A DNA stretch of 64,000 nt from CBDDFS01 sp965227255 (GTDB lineage Bacteria; Bacteroidota; Bacteroidia; Flavobacteriales_E; Vicingaceae). A program made the translations under genes and the position numbers. The notes below the pieces were generated by a model. That model searched no databases. It was not told the DNA's origin and worked only from the letters and a program-made list of their open reading frames with translations. Positions 51,453 to 59,295 of this stretch are shown piece by piece. Location of the stretch: positions 1,364,001 to 1,428,000 of the forward strand of contig CBDDFS010000002.1 in NCBI GenBank assembly GCA_965227255.1, given 5' to 3'. Each line of letters begins with the position of its first letter. Positions within the stretch are counted from its first letter, which is position 1.

Positions 51453-52587
51453 TTAGTTCTGGCTTTAATTTTAAGTACAGATCAACGAATTTAAGTGCGA
51501 TCTTCTCACATGAAAAATTTTCCAGGCAATAATCCCTCCATTTAGACCTGTCTCCTGCGTATCCTTCCGTTATAATCAGACGGATCGCATCTTTAAACTC
51601 CTCTCTTGAATCGGCATTAAAAAGTATGCCTTTATCCTCACAATGTTCTGGAATTCCGCCTACTCTCGGGGCAATAATTGGAATTCCCATGGATATAGAC
51701 TCCAGAAGCACGATAGACTGAGTTTCAAATTTGCTAAATGAAACACAGGCAGTGGCATGCTTAAAGTATTCAGCGATATCAGACTGATCAATATCCCCGG
51801 TGAATTTGACATTTTGACCAAGCAATTCTGATCTGCTTACGTTTTCTTCGAGATGCTTCCTTTCAGAGCCATCTCCAATCAAGATTAGATTAAATTTCAA
51901 TCCTTCTTTCATAAGTTCCTCAGAAACTTCGATAATCTGGTCGGTGCGTTTTATCTCTTTAATAAAGTTGGATATATGAATAATATTGGGTTTTTCTGTC
52001 TCTTGAATCAATCTCCCAGAAAGAAATACTTTGTCGACAACATTGGCAACCACATCTATATTTATTTCACCTACATTTCTTTTGATTGCATCCGCAAGTG
52101 ATTTAGAAACTGCGGTAACCGCATTGGCTCGTTTCAGAAAAAATTTTGCCATGATTTTCCTGGTAACGGTCATTTTTCCGGAGTCCTTGTAATATCCCGA
52201 CCAGTGTTCAGAGATAATAAGGGGAATGTTGTATCGCAGTTTCAGGTAATAGGGAAGGAGGCAGGATCTTCCAGCTACATGGGCATGGCACAATGAAGGC
52301 ATTCCATACTCTTGTTTTATTTCAGAGAATGCCTTGAATTGAAGCTTGAGATAAAGGAATATGTTAAACAAGAAAGAAAAAGGTCCGGATTTTAACTCAA
52401 AATAGCGATACTCGTATTCCAGGCTGTTGTGTTTTTTAAACCTTTGAATCTTATCCGCAGGGGCATACTTCATGCCCTTGACAAAAATAACACGACAATT
52501 TACCTCCCTTGAAATGCATTCGATATGCTTTTCAATGAAATTTCCATCAGCATGATCCCTGGCATTTGGGAACCACTTAGGCAACAT
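51442..52587 (-). CDS. Family 4 glycosyltransferase (GT-B)
   Basis: A 381-residue GT-B enzyme. LCHAHVAGRSCLLPYYLKL, PLIISEHWSGYYKDSGKM, VSKSLADAIKR and the C-terminal donor-binding EX7E-type segment (FETQSIVLLESISMGIPII) are typical of GT4. It transfers a sugar from a nucleotide donor to a surface glycan. The flippase gene overlaps its 3' end. The sugar is unknown. Confidence 0.9.
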   Translation of the reverse strand: MLPKWFPNARDHADGNFIEKHIECISREVNCRVIFVKGMKYAPADKIQRFKKHNSLEYEYRYFELKSGPFSFLFNIFLYLKLQFKAFSEIKQEYGMPSLCHAHVAGRSCLLPYYLKLRYNIPLIISEHWSGYYKDSGKMTVTRKIMAKFFLKRANAVTAVSKSLADAIKRNVGEINIDVVANVVDKVFLSGRLIQETEKPNIIHISNFIKEIKRTDQIIEVSEELMKEGLKFNLILIGDGSERKHLEENVSRSELLGQNVKFTGDIDQSDIAEYFKHATACVSFSKFETQSIVLLESISMGIPIIAPRVGGIPEHCEDKGILFNADSREEFKDAIRLIITEGYAGDRSKWRDYCLENFSCEKIALKFVDLYLKLKPELNVQ

Positions 52588-52675
52588 TAATATGAAAGGA
52601 GATGAATTGATAATCAGAAGGCTAAAATCTCAAAATGGCTAAGTTATAGAACTATTCCAAATTCTAATTATTGCC

Positions 52676-52683
52676 TATATTTG
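52676..52683 (+). promoter_or_regulatory. -7 box of the tRNA-His promoter
   Basis: TATATTTG matches TAnnTTTG and is followed by CCGCGCC, a GC-rich discriminator almost identical to that of the tRNA-Ser promoter (both read TTTGCCGCG). Confidence 0.6.
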
Positions 52684-52710
52684 CCGCGCCTTTTTAGGCA
52701 TCTAATACAC

Positions 52711-52785
52711 GGTGGCTATAGCTCAGTTGGTTAGAGCACCAGATTGTGGTTCTGGGGGCCGTGGGTTCGAATCCCATTAGCCACC
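52711..52785 (+). tRNA. tRNA-His (anticodon GTG)
   Basis: The acceptor stem GTGGCTA (52712-52718) pairs with TAGCCAC, with the extra G-1 (52711) opposite C73 that is diagnostic of histidine tRNAs. The anticodon arm CCAGA-TTGTGGT-TCTGG carries GTG and the T-arm reads GTGGGTTCGAATCCCAT. No CCA is encoded. Confidence 0.97.
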
Positions 52786-52907
52786 CGAAACAAAAGGTCG
52801 TTCCAAAGGAACGGCCTTTTTTATTTCAAATAGTGAGGAAAGCATGCTTTCCAAAAGGAGAGGAAATAAAAAAGGAAGAGCTGCAGAGCAGCGACCTTTT
52901 GTTTCGG
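52785..52907. repeat. Nested palindrome at the 3' end of tRNA-His
   Basis: CCGAAACAAAAGGTCG (52785-52800), starting at the discriminator base of the tRNA, is the exact reverse complement of 52892-52907. Inside it CCTTTTTTATTTC (52815-52827) pairs with 52863-52875, and the centre is the perfect palindrome GGAAAGCATGCTTTCC (52837-52852). The terminator lies in the left half. The layout matches the element after tRNA-Ser although the arm sequences differ. Confidence 0.85.
52796..52822 (+). terminator. Rho-independent terminator of tRNA-His
   Basis: GGTCGTTCC-AAA-GGAACGGCC forms a 9-bp stem with one T-G wobble, followed by TTTTTT. Confidence 0.9.
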
Positions 52908-52960
52908 TCAGCGGCACCGTCAGGGATGGCCGAAGTGAGTGACGCGAACGAGGCAATCCC
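52903..52960 (+). repeat. GC-rich block following the tRNA-His palindrome
   Basis: Begins at the right palindrome arm with TCGGTCAGCGGCACCG, contains AGGGATGGCCGAAG and ACGCGAACGAGG, and ends AATCCC. It is related in motif order to the block after tRNA-Ser. Confidence 0.55.
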
Positions 52961-52969
52961 AGGGGAAGA

Positions 52970-53095
52970 TATGTGATATCTGATATATGACATCTGATGT
53001 ATTTGTGATATTAGAAAGAAGAGTTTTGATTTCAGATATGTATATCATTTGATAGATACCAGATACCAGATAACAGATAACAGATTTATGATGTG
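52970..53095. repeat. Degenerate short-period repeat
   Basis: Imperfect GATATCTGATATATGACATCTGAT-like units at 52970-53000 and GATACCAGATACCAGATAACAG-type units at 53055-53088. Very like the repeat upstream of rfbF at 13516-13591. Confidence 0.65.
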
Positions 53096-53118
53096 ATTCA
53101 GGAATGAAGAATTTTGAG

Positions 53119-53148
53119 TAAAAAAAAAGCCCCGAATTTCTTCGGGGC
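53119..53148 (-). terminator. Rho-independent terminator of the first beta-helix T9SS gene
   Basis: On the minus strand GCCCCGAA-GAAA-TTCGGGGC is followed by nine T. A perfect 8-bp stem, 24 bases past the stop codon. Confidence 0.95.
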
Positions 53149-53171
53149 TCTCTTGTATATCTAGAACAATA

Positions 53172-56147
53172 TTATTGTACAATAACTTGCTTGGTTGTGA
53201 AGTCGCCGTCAGTGATGAATTTCACAATGTACATTCCTTTATTCAAAGAAGATACATTCACTGTTTTCACTGAGCTACCACTAACGTCCATGAATCTTTC
53301 AGTATAAACTATCTGACCCTGGATGTTTGTCATTTCAACTGTTACATCACCTTCAACACCTTCGAACTGAATGTTAAGAACATCAGTTGCAGGATTAGGC
53401 ATAAGGCTGATCAAGTTAGAAAGTTCTATCTCGTCAACGCTTACAACACCTTGCCATGTGTCACAAGTTGAAACTGTATCACAATCATTGTAAGTAGTCA
53501 AACAAACCTCGTAAGGACCGTTGTCTGGAACAATGTGTGTAAGGTGCTCTGAATAGATTGTATCAGCAACAGTAGCACCAGTTACAGTCCACATATAGCT
53601 CATTCCATTTTGTGAATTATTCACAGCATCGATCGTAAGGAATGTATTGGCCACATCAGTGATTGTAAATGAAGCAGTAGGAGTTACATCCGTAACCTCA
53701 ACTGTATCCGTATGAATGGCACCGCAATCAGATGTCATAGCAACAGTGTACGTGCCTGATGAATTAACTACAACAGTAGAAGTAGTGTCACCAGTTGACC
53801 ACAAGAATGATCCACCTGTTACAGCCAATCCGATTTCAACTGTCTTGCCATCACAAACGATTTGGTCTTCACCAGCTGAATATGAACCTGGTGCTGATCC
53901 TACCCACTCATCCGCACCAACATCTGGGTTGGTTGGGTTTCTTCCGTCACCATCAAAATCGTCGGTGATGAAAGAAAGTGGAGTACCTGTTCCGTCAAGG
54001 CTATCATTACAATGTCTCAAAGTATCGAAGCTTGGGAAACCAGGATCAATCGTCGTTGAATTCATATCAAAACCAGTGTTCGTTTGCCAATCTGCAAGTG
54101 TAGATTGAACACCACTCAGGTAACCAAATCTCTGAGTAGAATAAACGTTGTTGTAATCTGATTCTGAAACTGAGAATGCACCACTTATATACATGTTGTA
54201 ATAAGAGCTACTTCCATTTGGATCATAGAAAAGGTTGTTGATCAATTTGTTGGCTCCACCAGCAACATAAATTCCGTAGAATCCATATCCACTGCTGGCA
54301 TCCTTAGCTACAGTGTTGTTTACAAAGTTTACATATCCACTGTTCCACATGTAAGCTCCGTAAGCATAATAACTACCATTTCCTGATCTGATCATGTTGT
54401 TTGCTACAGTTGGTTGAGCGTCAACTCGACCATTCATTTCTCTCATGTAAAGACCACCATATCCTGGCCAGTCTAGGTAGTTACCAATAATTTGAGTGGC
54501 ACCACCAAGGCTATTACAATAAAGACCGTAAGCAAATCTGTAAGCAGTACTTGCATTAAGCTGGTTGTAGTTGAAAATAGCGTCGTCGATACCTGTAAGG
54601 TAAACACCGTAGAAATAAGGATCAACGAATTCATTATTCATGAATGAATGGTTTGTACCACCTGAATAATACAATCCGTAAGAACCACCATTCACCTGGC
54701 TATACATCAACATGTTTCCATTTCCACCTGTTCCGTTAATTGTATAAAGACGGTTGCTTGTAGAAGTAGTAACAATACCATTAATAACACTATTTGAAAG
54801 TCCACAATACTCAGAATTAGTAAAGCTGATTACACCACCGTAGCTACCACCTGTAGATCCGTCAACAGTGACATTGTCAAATGATGTAAACATGGCTCCG
54901 TTGAATTCGATTACGAAATTGGAGTCGGAATTAGGTGCAGACATAATTTCAACTACTGACATGTTTTGTGGATCTGGCTGGAATACGATATTGTTCATCA
55001 TAGACGCGCCCGGAGCGGCACCAAGTACCGGTCTCTCATTATAAACACTGTCAATAAGGTTGAAAGTCGTAGCACTACATACTCCTCTTTCCATCAAAGC
55101 ATTAGCAGCTTCTTGAATGGTTGTGAAATCTGTAGAAGTCACACCTACTGTATAAGTTCCGCCAAGAGCTTCGTAGATAGTAGTACAAATTGTATCGTTT
55201 TGAGGGAATGAATCCTGAACACCGTTAGGGTTCGTTGTCCAAACGCAAAGAACGTCACCATCAGAGAAGTTGAAGTTTCCAAGGTTTACTGTATCGGAAG
55301 TACCACCTGTTGGAGCAACTGAATCTGCGAAGGATACAGGTGTCTGAGTGCTACCATTAACTGACCAGTTCACCGTACATGATGTCAACCAACCAGATCC
55401 CATGTTATTAAGGATAACTTTAGCCGGAAGACTACCCAAAGTACAGTTGCCTACACTAGGAGAAGTGATTTCTGAAACTCCAGCATCATCAACAACAGGA
55501 GGAATAGCCGTGAAACGAATATTCGGTCTGTTGGAAGAAGTAGATGGGAATCCAGTTTGAGTACACATACCTGAAGTACAGTCAGCTCTGTAATAAATTG
55601 AAGAAGTGAATGTAGCAGTAGAATATTTTACTTCAGGGTTTCTTGTATAAGAAGCACAAGAGTTCTCATAACATACCTGAACTAAAATGTTATCTGTACC
55701 ATTCCAAATGAATGGACTATTCAAGGTAAATGTGTTCCATCCAGTTGTTACATTGGTATTCCCCTGAAAGTCAGCAGTACCTGTAATAGTCTGAAAAGAA
55801 GTTAAACTTGTCGCAGATGTCGCTCTAACATAGATCGTATAGTTTGTAAGCGTACCAACTGTTGAAGGCATCGCAGAAACATCCCACGCAATTTCGGTAA
55901 TAGAACCACCAGAATAACCAGCTGCCTGCAGCTCCGAAGCAGTATAAAGGTGCTGCTCACGCAGACCATCATACCAGTTTCCAAGCGGACAAGGATATCC
56001 GGTAGTTGAGTTGGTAGCCGTACCAGTACCAATTTGAACATAAAGCTGCCCAAAAGACATAACTGGGGCGACCATCAACGCCAAGAACGCATTTCTCATA
56101 ACATTCTTGGCAGAGAAAAATCGATTGTAGATTTTCTTCATAACCAT
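53172..56147 (-). CDS. Giant T9SS surface protein with beta-helix and PKD-like domains (paralogue A)
   Basis: A 991-residue exported protein. The signal peptide covers about residues 1-34 (an alternative ATG two codons in would serve equally). An N-terminal beta-sandwich (about 40-215) is followed by a CARDB-like domain (DDAGVSEITSPSVG), a right-handed parallel beta-helix (about 330-700: FVNNTVAKDASSGYGFYGI), a short repeat with ADEWVGSAPGSYSAG, an immunoglobulin-like segment (SFLWSTGDTTSTVVV), a PKD-like domain and the T9SS type A domain (LMPNPATDVLNIQF to the end). It is probably an adhesin or glycan-binding protein. It is the last of three tandem paralogues. Confidence 0.87.
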   Translation of the reverse strand: MVMKKIYNRFFSAKNVMRNAFLALMVAPVMSFGQLYVQIGTGTATNSTTGYPCPLGNWYDGLREQHLYTASELQAAGYSGGSITEIAWDVSAMPSTVGTLTNYTIYVRATSATSLTSFQTITGTADFQGNTNVTTGWNTFTLNSPFIWNGTDNILVQVCYENSCASYTRNPEVKYSTATFTSSIYYRADCTSGMCTQTGFPSTSSNRPNIRFTAIPPVVDDAGVSEITSPSVGNCTLGSLPAKVILNNMGSGWLTSCTVNWSVNGSTQTPVSFADSVAPTGGTSDTVNLGNFNFSDGDVLCVWTTNPNGVQDSFPQNDTICTTIYEALGGTYTVGVTSTDFTTIQEAANALMERGVCSATTFNLIDSVYNERPVLGAAPGASMMNNIVFQPDPQNMSVVEIMSAPNSDSNFVIEFNGAMFTSFDNVTVDGSTGGSYGGVISFTNSEYCGLSNSVINGIVTTSTSNRLYTINGTGGNGNMLMYSQVNGGSYGLYYSGGTNHSFMNNEFVDPYFYGVYLTGIDDAIFNYNQLNASTAYRFAYGLYCNSLGGATQIIGNYLDWPGYGGLYMREMNGRVDAQPTVANNMIRSGNGSYYAYGAYMWNSGYVNFVNNTVAKDASSGYGFYGIYVAGGANKLINNLFYDPNGSSSYYNMYISGAFSVSESDYNNVYSTQRFGYLSGVQSTLADWQTNTGFDMNSTTIDPGFPSFDTLRHCNDSLDGTGTPLSFITDDFDGDGRNPTNPDVGADEWVGSAPGSYSAGEDQIVCDGKTVEIGLAVTGGSFLWSTGDTTSTVVVNSSGTYTVAMTSDCGAIHTDTVEVTDVTPTASFTITDVANTFLTIDAVNNSQNGMSYMWTVTGATVADTIYSEHLTHIVPDNGPYEVCLTTYNDCDTVSTCDTWQGVVSVDEIELSNLISLMPNPATDVLNIQFEGVEGDVTVEMTNIQGQIVYTERFMDVSGSSVKTVNVSSLNKGMYIVKFITDGDFTTKQVIVQ

Positions 56148-56224
56148 GTGTTTAGTTAAAAAATTAAGAATAACGCCACAATTTAAGAAGTTTTTTTTGA
56201 AGAATAGACATCCAAAAAATAAAA

Positions 56225-56249
56225 AGAGCCCACCGTTAGGTGAGCTCTT
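56225..56249 (-). terminator. Probable terminator of the middle beta-helix gene
   Basis: GAGCCCACC-GTTA-GGTGAGCTC forms a stem with one bulge; on the minus strand it is followed by TTTTTAT. It lies about 20 bases past the stop codon. Confidence 0.65.
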
Positions 56250-56268
56250 CTCGATAAAAACGTCTGAT

Positions 56269-58416
56269 TTACTCTACTATAAGCTGTTTCGTAGCGATGT
56301 CATTATCAGTTATGAACTTAATAATGTACATGCCACTTTTCATGGATGAAACATCTAAGGACTTCATTGAGCCATTAGATAAATCCATGAACCTTTCTCT
56401 ATAAACAACCTGACCTTGAATATTGTTCATTTCAATCGTCACATCAGTGTCAATTTCATTGAATTGAATATTCAATACATCTCTTGCCGGATTAGGCATT
56501 ACAGTGATGTTGTTTTCGAGTTGTGTTTCAGAGATACCTACAGTTCCCATCCATTGCTTTGTGATAGACGTAGTATCACAGTCATTCCAAACAACCAATG
56601 TAACATCATATGGACCATTGTCAGGGAATACATAGGTAAGGTCTTCCGTATAGAACGTATCGGCAGGATTCAGATCAAGAATCCACATGTTGTACATGTT
56701 TTGTTGAGATGCATTCGTGAAATCTCCAGTCAAGAATACATTTGGATCTGTATTGATGGAGAAATCAGCCACCGGAGTCTGATCAACTACTTCAACCGTG
56801 TCTGTAAATACACCTCCGCAAGAGCTCGTCATAGTGACAATGTATGTGTCTGGAGTTGATACTTCGATTGTAGAAGTGGTGTCTCCGGTTGACCACAGGA
56901 ATGATCCGTCAGACAATGCCTGACCAATTACTACTGTTTTACCGTCACAAATAATCTCATCATCACCGGCAGAATATGAACCAGGTGCTGTACCAATGAA
57001 TTCATCTGCTCCGATGTCAGGAGTATTTCCGTCACGCTCGTCTCCGTCAATGTCTACTATCACATAGTCAAGAGGAGTAGCAGCTCCATCCAATGTATCA
57101 CTACAGGTTCTCAATGAATCACCTGTTGCAAAACCAGGATCCGATTCCAATGAGTTCATGTCGAAGCCTGTTGCACTTTGCCAATCGGCCAGCGTATTCG
57201 AAATACTGCTTATTCTACCAAAGTTTCCATTGGTATATACATTGTTGTAGTCAGATTCAAGAACTGAGAATCCACCGCTATAGTAAAGAGAGGCGTAAGA
57301 TCCTGAACGCTGGGTTTGATCGTGAATGATGTTGTTCAATACAGTATTCGCTCCACCATTTACAAAGATTCCGTAATAGTTACCTATCGTTCTGTCCAGA
57401 TAAATGGTATTGTGAACGATCTGGCAATATCCAGAACTTGAAAGATATATTCCATATCCGTATGAACCAGTCATTCTTCCTGATCTCACAAAGTTATTCG
57501 CCACAAGAATTTTCTTGTCATTTCTACCATTGTTCTGGAACAACCACATACCGGCATAACCTGGAAGGTTGATGTCATTTCCAGTGTATTCACACTCGTC
57601 ATAGGCATAGTAAGACCAGATACCGTACATTGAAGTGTAATTTCTACCAGAACGGAATACATTATTTCTAACTTTCAAATCCGTGGTATAATAGAAATAT
57701 GCACCTCTATAATATTGGTCGTTCAACTCGTTATTATCAAAAACGAAGTTTTCGTTTCTCGAAGTTGTACCCCCACCGTAGTAGTAAATACCGTAAGAAC
57801 CTCCGTTGATGGATGAATTGATGATCGAATTATTATCGTTTCCTACTGATCTAGTGTATATAACACACTGGAAGGTACTGAAAGTTCCACTAGCGTAGCC
57901 ATTGAATTCACAGTTGTCGAAAGTGTTATTCGAAGCACCATTATTAATATCCAATGCTCTTGAATATGTCGTTCCATTTGCGTCAATCACGATTCCTTCG
58001 AACGTGATAAAATCGGAACCATCAAGCTGCACCGTATAGTTTGCTGTAGAACTGCTAGATGAATTGGCAATGATCACATTTCTCGCTGTGTCGGCCATGA
58101 ATTTAATGTAGTTAATCTCACTTGCTCCTTCAATCGGTCCAAATGAAACCTGCTCATTATAGGTTCCTGAAGCAACGGTAAACATTACCGGCCCACAAAC
58201 ACCGTAGGTTGTAAGTGCCATAGCGGCCGAGTCAAATGACGCGTAGTTTGAAGCTCCTGTTCCATTTGGGTCTATAGTGAAGTTTCCAGAAAGCGAAGGG
58301 CCTAGATCCGCAGAGGCTGAGTCATTGGCCATTTCGCCATCCGGCTTGTTATTTGGAAGTGAAGTCCAGGCTTCAACCGTGGTTACCGTTCCAAAAGAAA
58401 AGTTTTCAGAACCCAA
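56269..58416 (-). CDS. C-terminal part of paralogue B (beta-helix, PKD-like, T9SS sorting domain)
   Basis: The downstream frame of the interrupted gene, 715 residues as an open frame. It has FTIDPNGTGASNYASFDSA, the beta-helix, EFIGTAPGSYSAGDDEII, a PKD-like domain and the T9SS end (VMPNPARDVLNIQF ... KSGMYIIKFI). It has no signal peptide of its own, so without the upstream frame it would not be exported. Confidence 0.7.
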   Translation of the reverse strand: MGSENFSFGTVTTVEAWTSLPNNKPDGEMANDSASADLGPSLSGNFTIDPNGTGASNYASFDSAAMALTTYGVCGPVMFTVASGTYNEQVSFGPIEGASEINYIKFMADTARNVIIANSSSSSTANYTVQLDGSDFITFEGIVIDANGTTYSRALDINNGASNNTFDNCEFNGYASGTFSTFQCVIYTRSVGNDNNSIINSSINGGSYGIYYYGGGTTSRNENFVFDNNELNDQYYRGAYFYYTTDLKVRNNVFRSGRNYTSMYGIWSYYAYDECEYTGNDINLPGYAGMWLFQNNGRNDKKILVANNFVRSGRMTGSYGYGIYLSSSGYCQIVHNTIYLDRTIGNYYGIFVNGGANTVLNNIIHDQTQRSGSYASLYYSGGFSVLESDYNNVYTNGNFGRISSISNTLADWQSATGFDMNSLESDPGFATGDSLRTCSDTLDGAATPLDYVIVDIDGDERDGNTPDIGADEFIGTAPGSYSAGDDEIICDGKTVVIGQALSDGSFLWSTGDTTSTIEVSTPDTYIVTMTSSCGGVFTDTVEVVDQTPVADFSINTDPNVFLTGDFTNASQQNMYNMWILDLNPADTFYTEDLTYVFPDNGPYDVTLVVWNDCDTTSITKQWMGTVGISETQLENNITVMPNPARDVLNIQFNEIDTDVTIEMNNIQGQVVYRERFMDLSNGSMKSLDVSSMKSGMYIIKFITDNDIATKQLIVE

Positions 58417-59101
58417 AGTAACCTGAGTTGTGTTTGAAACCTACACCATTTGATGTATCCAGGGTAACGTTTGTAACAACAACAGGTGTTTTGGCTGAAC
58501 CATTCACGGCCCAGTTCACAGTGAAAGAATCAACCTGGTTTGTTCCAAAGTTTGTAACCGTTACAACCACATCATGAGAACCTGCACAGAAAACACTTGG
58601 TGAATCAATGCTGGTTACACCAACGTCATTCGGAACAGTGGAGAACGGATAGTTCAAGGAACCAGTTGAGCAATAAGCTGATGATCCGATTTGTCCAGTA
58701 CACTGGTTGGTGTTGACACCGGATCTTGGAATGATGGTAATCTCAATCTGACCGTCAGATGCGAAAGAATTTACATCAGCCTGTGGCATAGTGTAAGAAA
58801 AGTTATCTGTAGAACAGTTTCCTCCACCGCCGGTTTGACCGATCAGGGTGTTATTTTCATCGTAATAATCCAAATGCTCCGTAGAAGTAGGTGAAGAAGA
58901 TGAGATATCACCGATCGAAACAATGGTAAGTGTTGCATTTCCGGTCGCACTCGCCGGAGTCATAGGGAATACAAGAACTTCGGTTGTTGCCGGGTTACTG
59001 TTATTACACTGTTGATTCAAAGTAACATTGTACTGCGCCATCAGTGTTGAAAGACCCGCAATCAAAATCCCTCCCGTCAAAGAAAGTAGTTTTAATTTCA
59101 T
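58406..59101 (-). CDS. N-terminal part of paralogue B (signal peptide, N-terminal module, CARDB-like)
   Basis: 231 residues from the ATG at 59101 (MKLKLLSLTGGILIAGLS, signal peptide ending LMAQ). An N-terminal module (about 25-150) with several cysteines, unlike those of paralogues A and C, is followed by the CARDB-like segment GVTSIDSPSVFCAGSHDVVV. The frame ends at a premature stop at 58406, 31 bases beyond the presumed extra base. Confidence 0.7.
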   Translation of the reverse strand: MKLKLLSLTGGILIAGLSTLMAQYNVTLNQQCNNSNPATTEVLVFPMTPASATGNATLTIVSIGDISSSSPTSTEHLDYYDENNTLIGQTGGGGNCSTDNFSYTMPQADVNSFASDGQIEITIIPRSGVNTNQCTGQIGSSAYCSTGSLNYPFSTVPNDVGVTSIDSPSVFCAGSHDVVVTVTNFGTNQVDSFTVNWAVNGSAKTPVVVTNVTLDTSNGVGFKHNSGYFGF

Positions 59102-59163
59102 AAGCACTAAATTTAGTTATAGGTGCAAGTATACACACCATTCTGATTTTAACGTTGTTCTAA

Positions 59164-59171
59164 CAAAAATA
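59164..59171 (-). promoter_or_regulatory. -7 box upstream of paralogue B
   Basis: On the minus strand TATTTTTG matches TAnnTTTG, 62 bases before the start codon. Confidence 0.45.
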
Positions 59172-59240
59172 CGCCCATATTTTGTTTGTTGACATTTTAA
59201 TTTATTATTCATTCCATAATTCCTATTAATGATTCTGAAA

Positions 59241-59274
59241 TAAAAAAGCCCCGCTATCATTCGATAGCGGGGCT
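59241..59274 (-). terminator. Rho-independent terminator of paralogue C
   Basis: AGCCCCGCTATC-ATTC-GATAGCGGGGCT is a perfect 12-bp stem; on the minus strand it is followed by TTTTTA. It lies 21 bases past the stop codon. Confidence 0.95.
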
Positions 59275-59295
59275 CCATATTAAGATTTCAGGATT

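Larger units (their letters stand above)
56269..59101 (-). pseudogene. Frameshifted T9SS beta-helix surface protein (paralogue B)
   Basis: Two adjacent frames together make one protein of about 943 residues, matching paralogues A (991) and C (1002). The N-terminal frame ends ...LDTSNGVGFKHNSGYFGF-stop, whereas paralogue C reads LDTFNGVGSTEAQVVLG at that place. Reading one base less within the AAA at 58437-58439 gives NGVGSNTTQVTLGSENFSF and joins the second frame without a break. So a single extra base interrupts an otherwise intact gene. It may be a true mutation, a phase-variable tract (short, so unlikely) or a sequencing error. The reconstructed protein has signal peptide, CARDB-like, beta-helix, PKD-like and T9SS parts. 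Confidence 0.85.

Noticed and set aside
58406..58445. Programmed ribosomal frameshift in paralogue B
   Set aside because: No heptameric slippery site of the X-XXY-YYZ kind or downstream structure is evident; a simple one-base insertion or sequencing error explains the data better.
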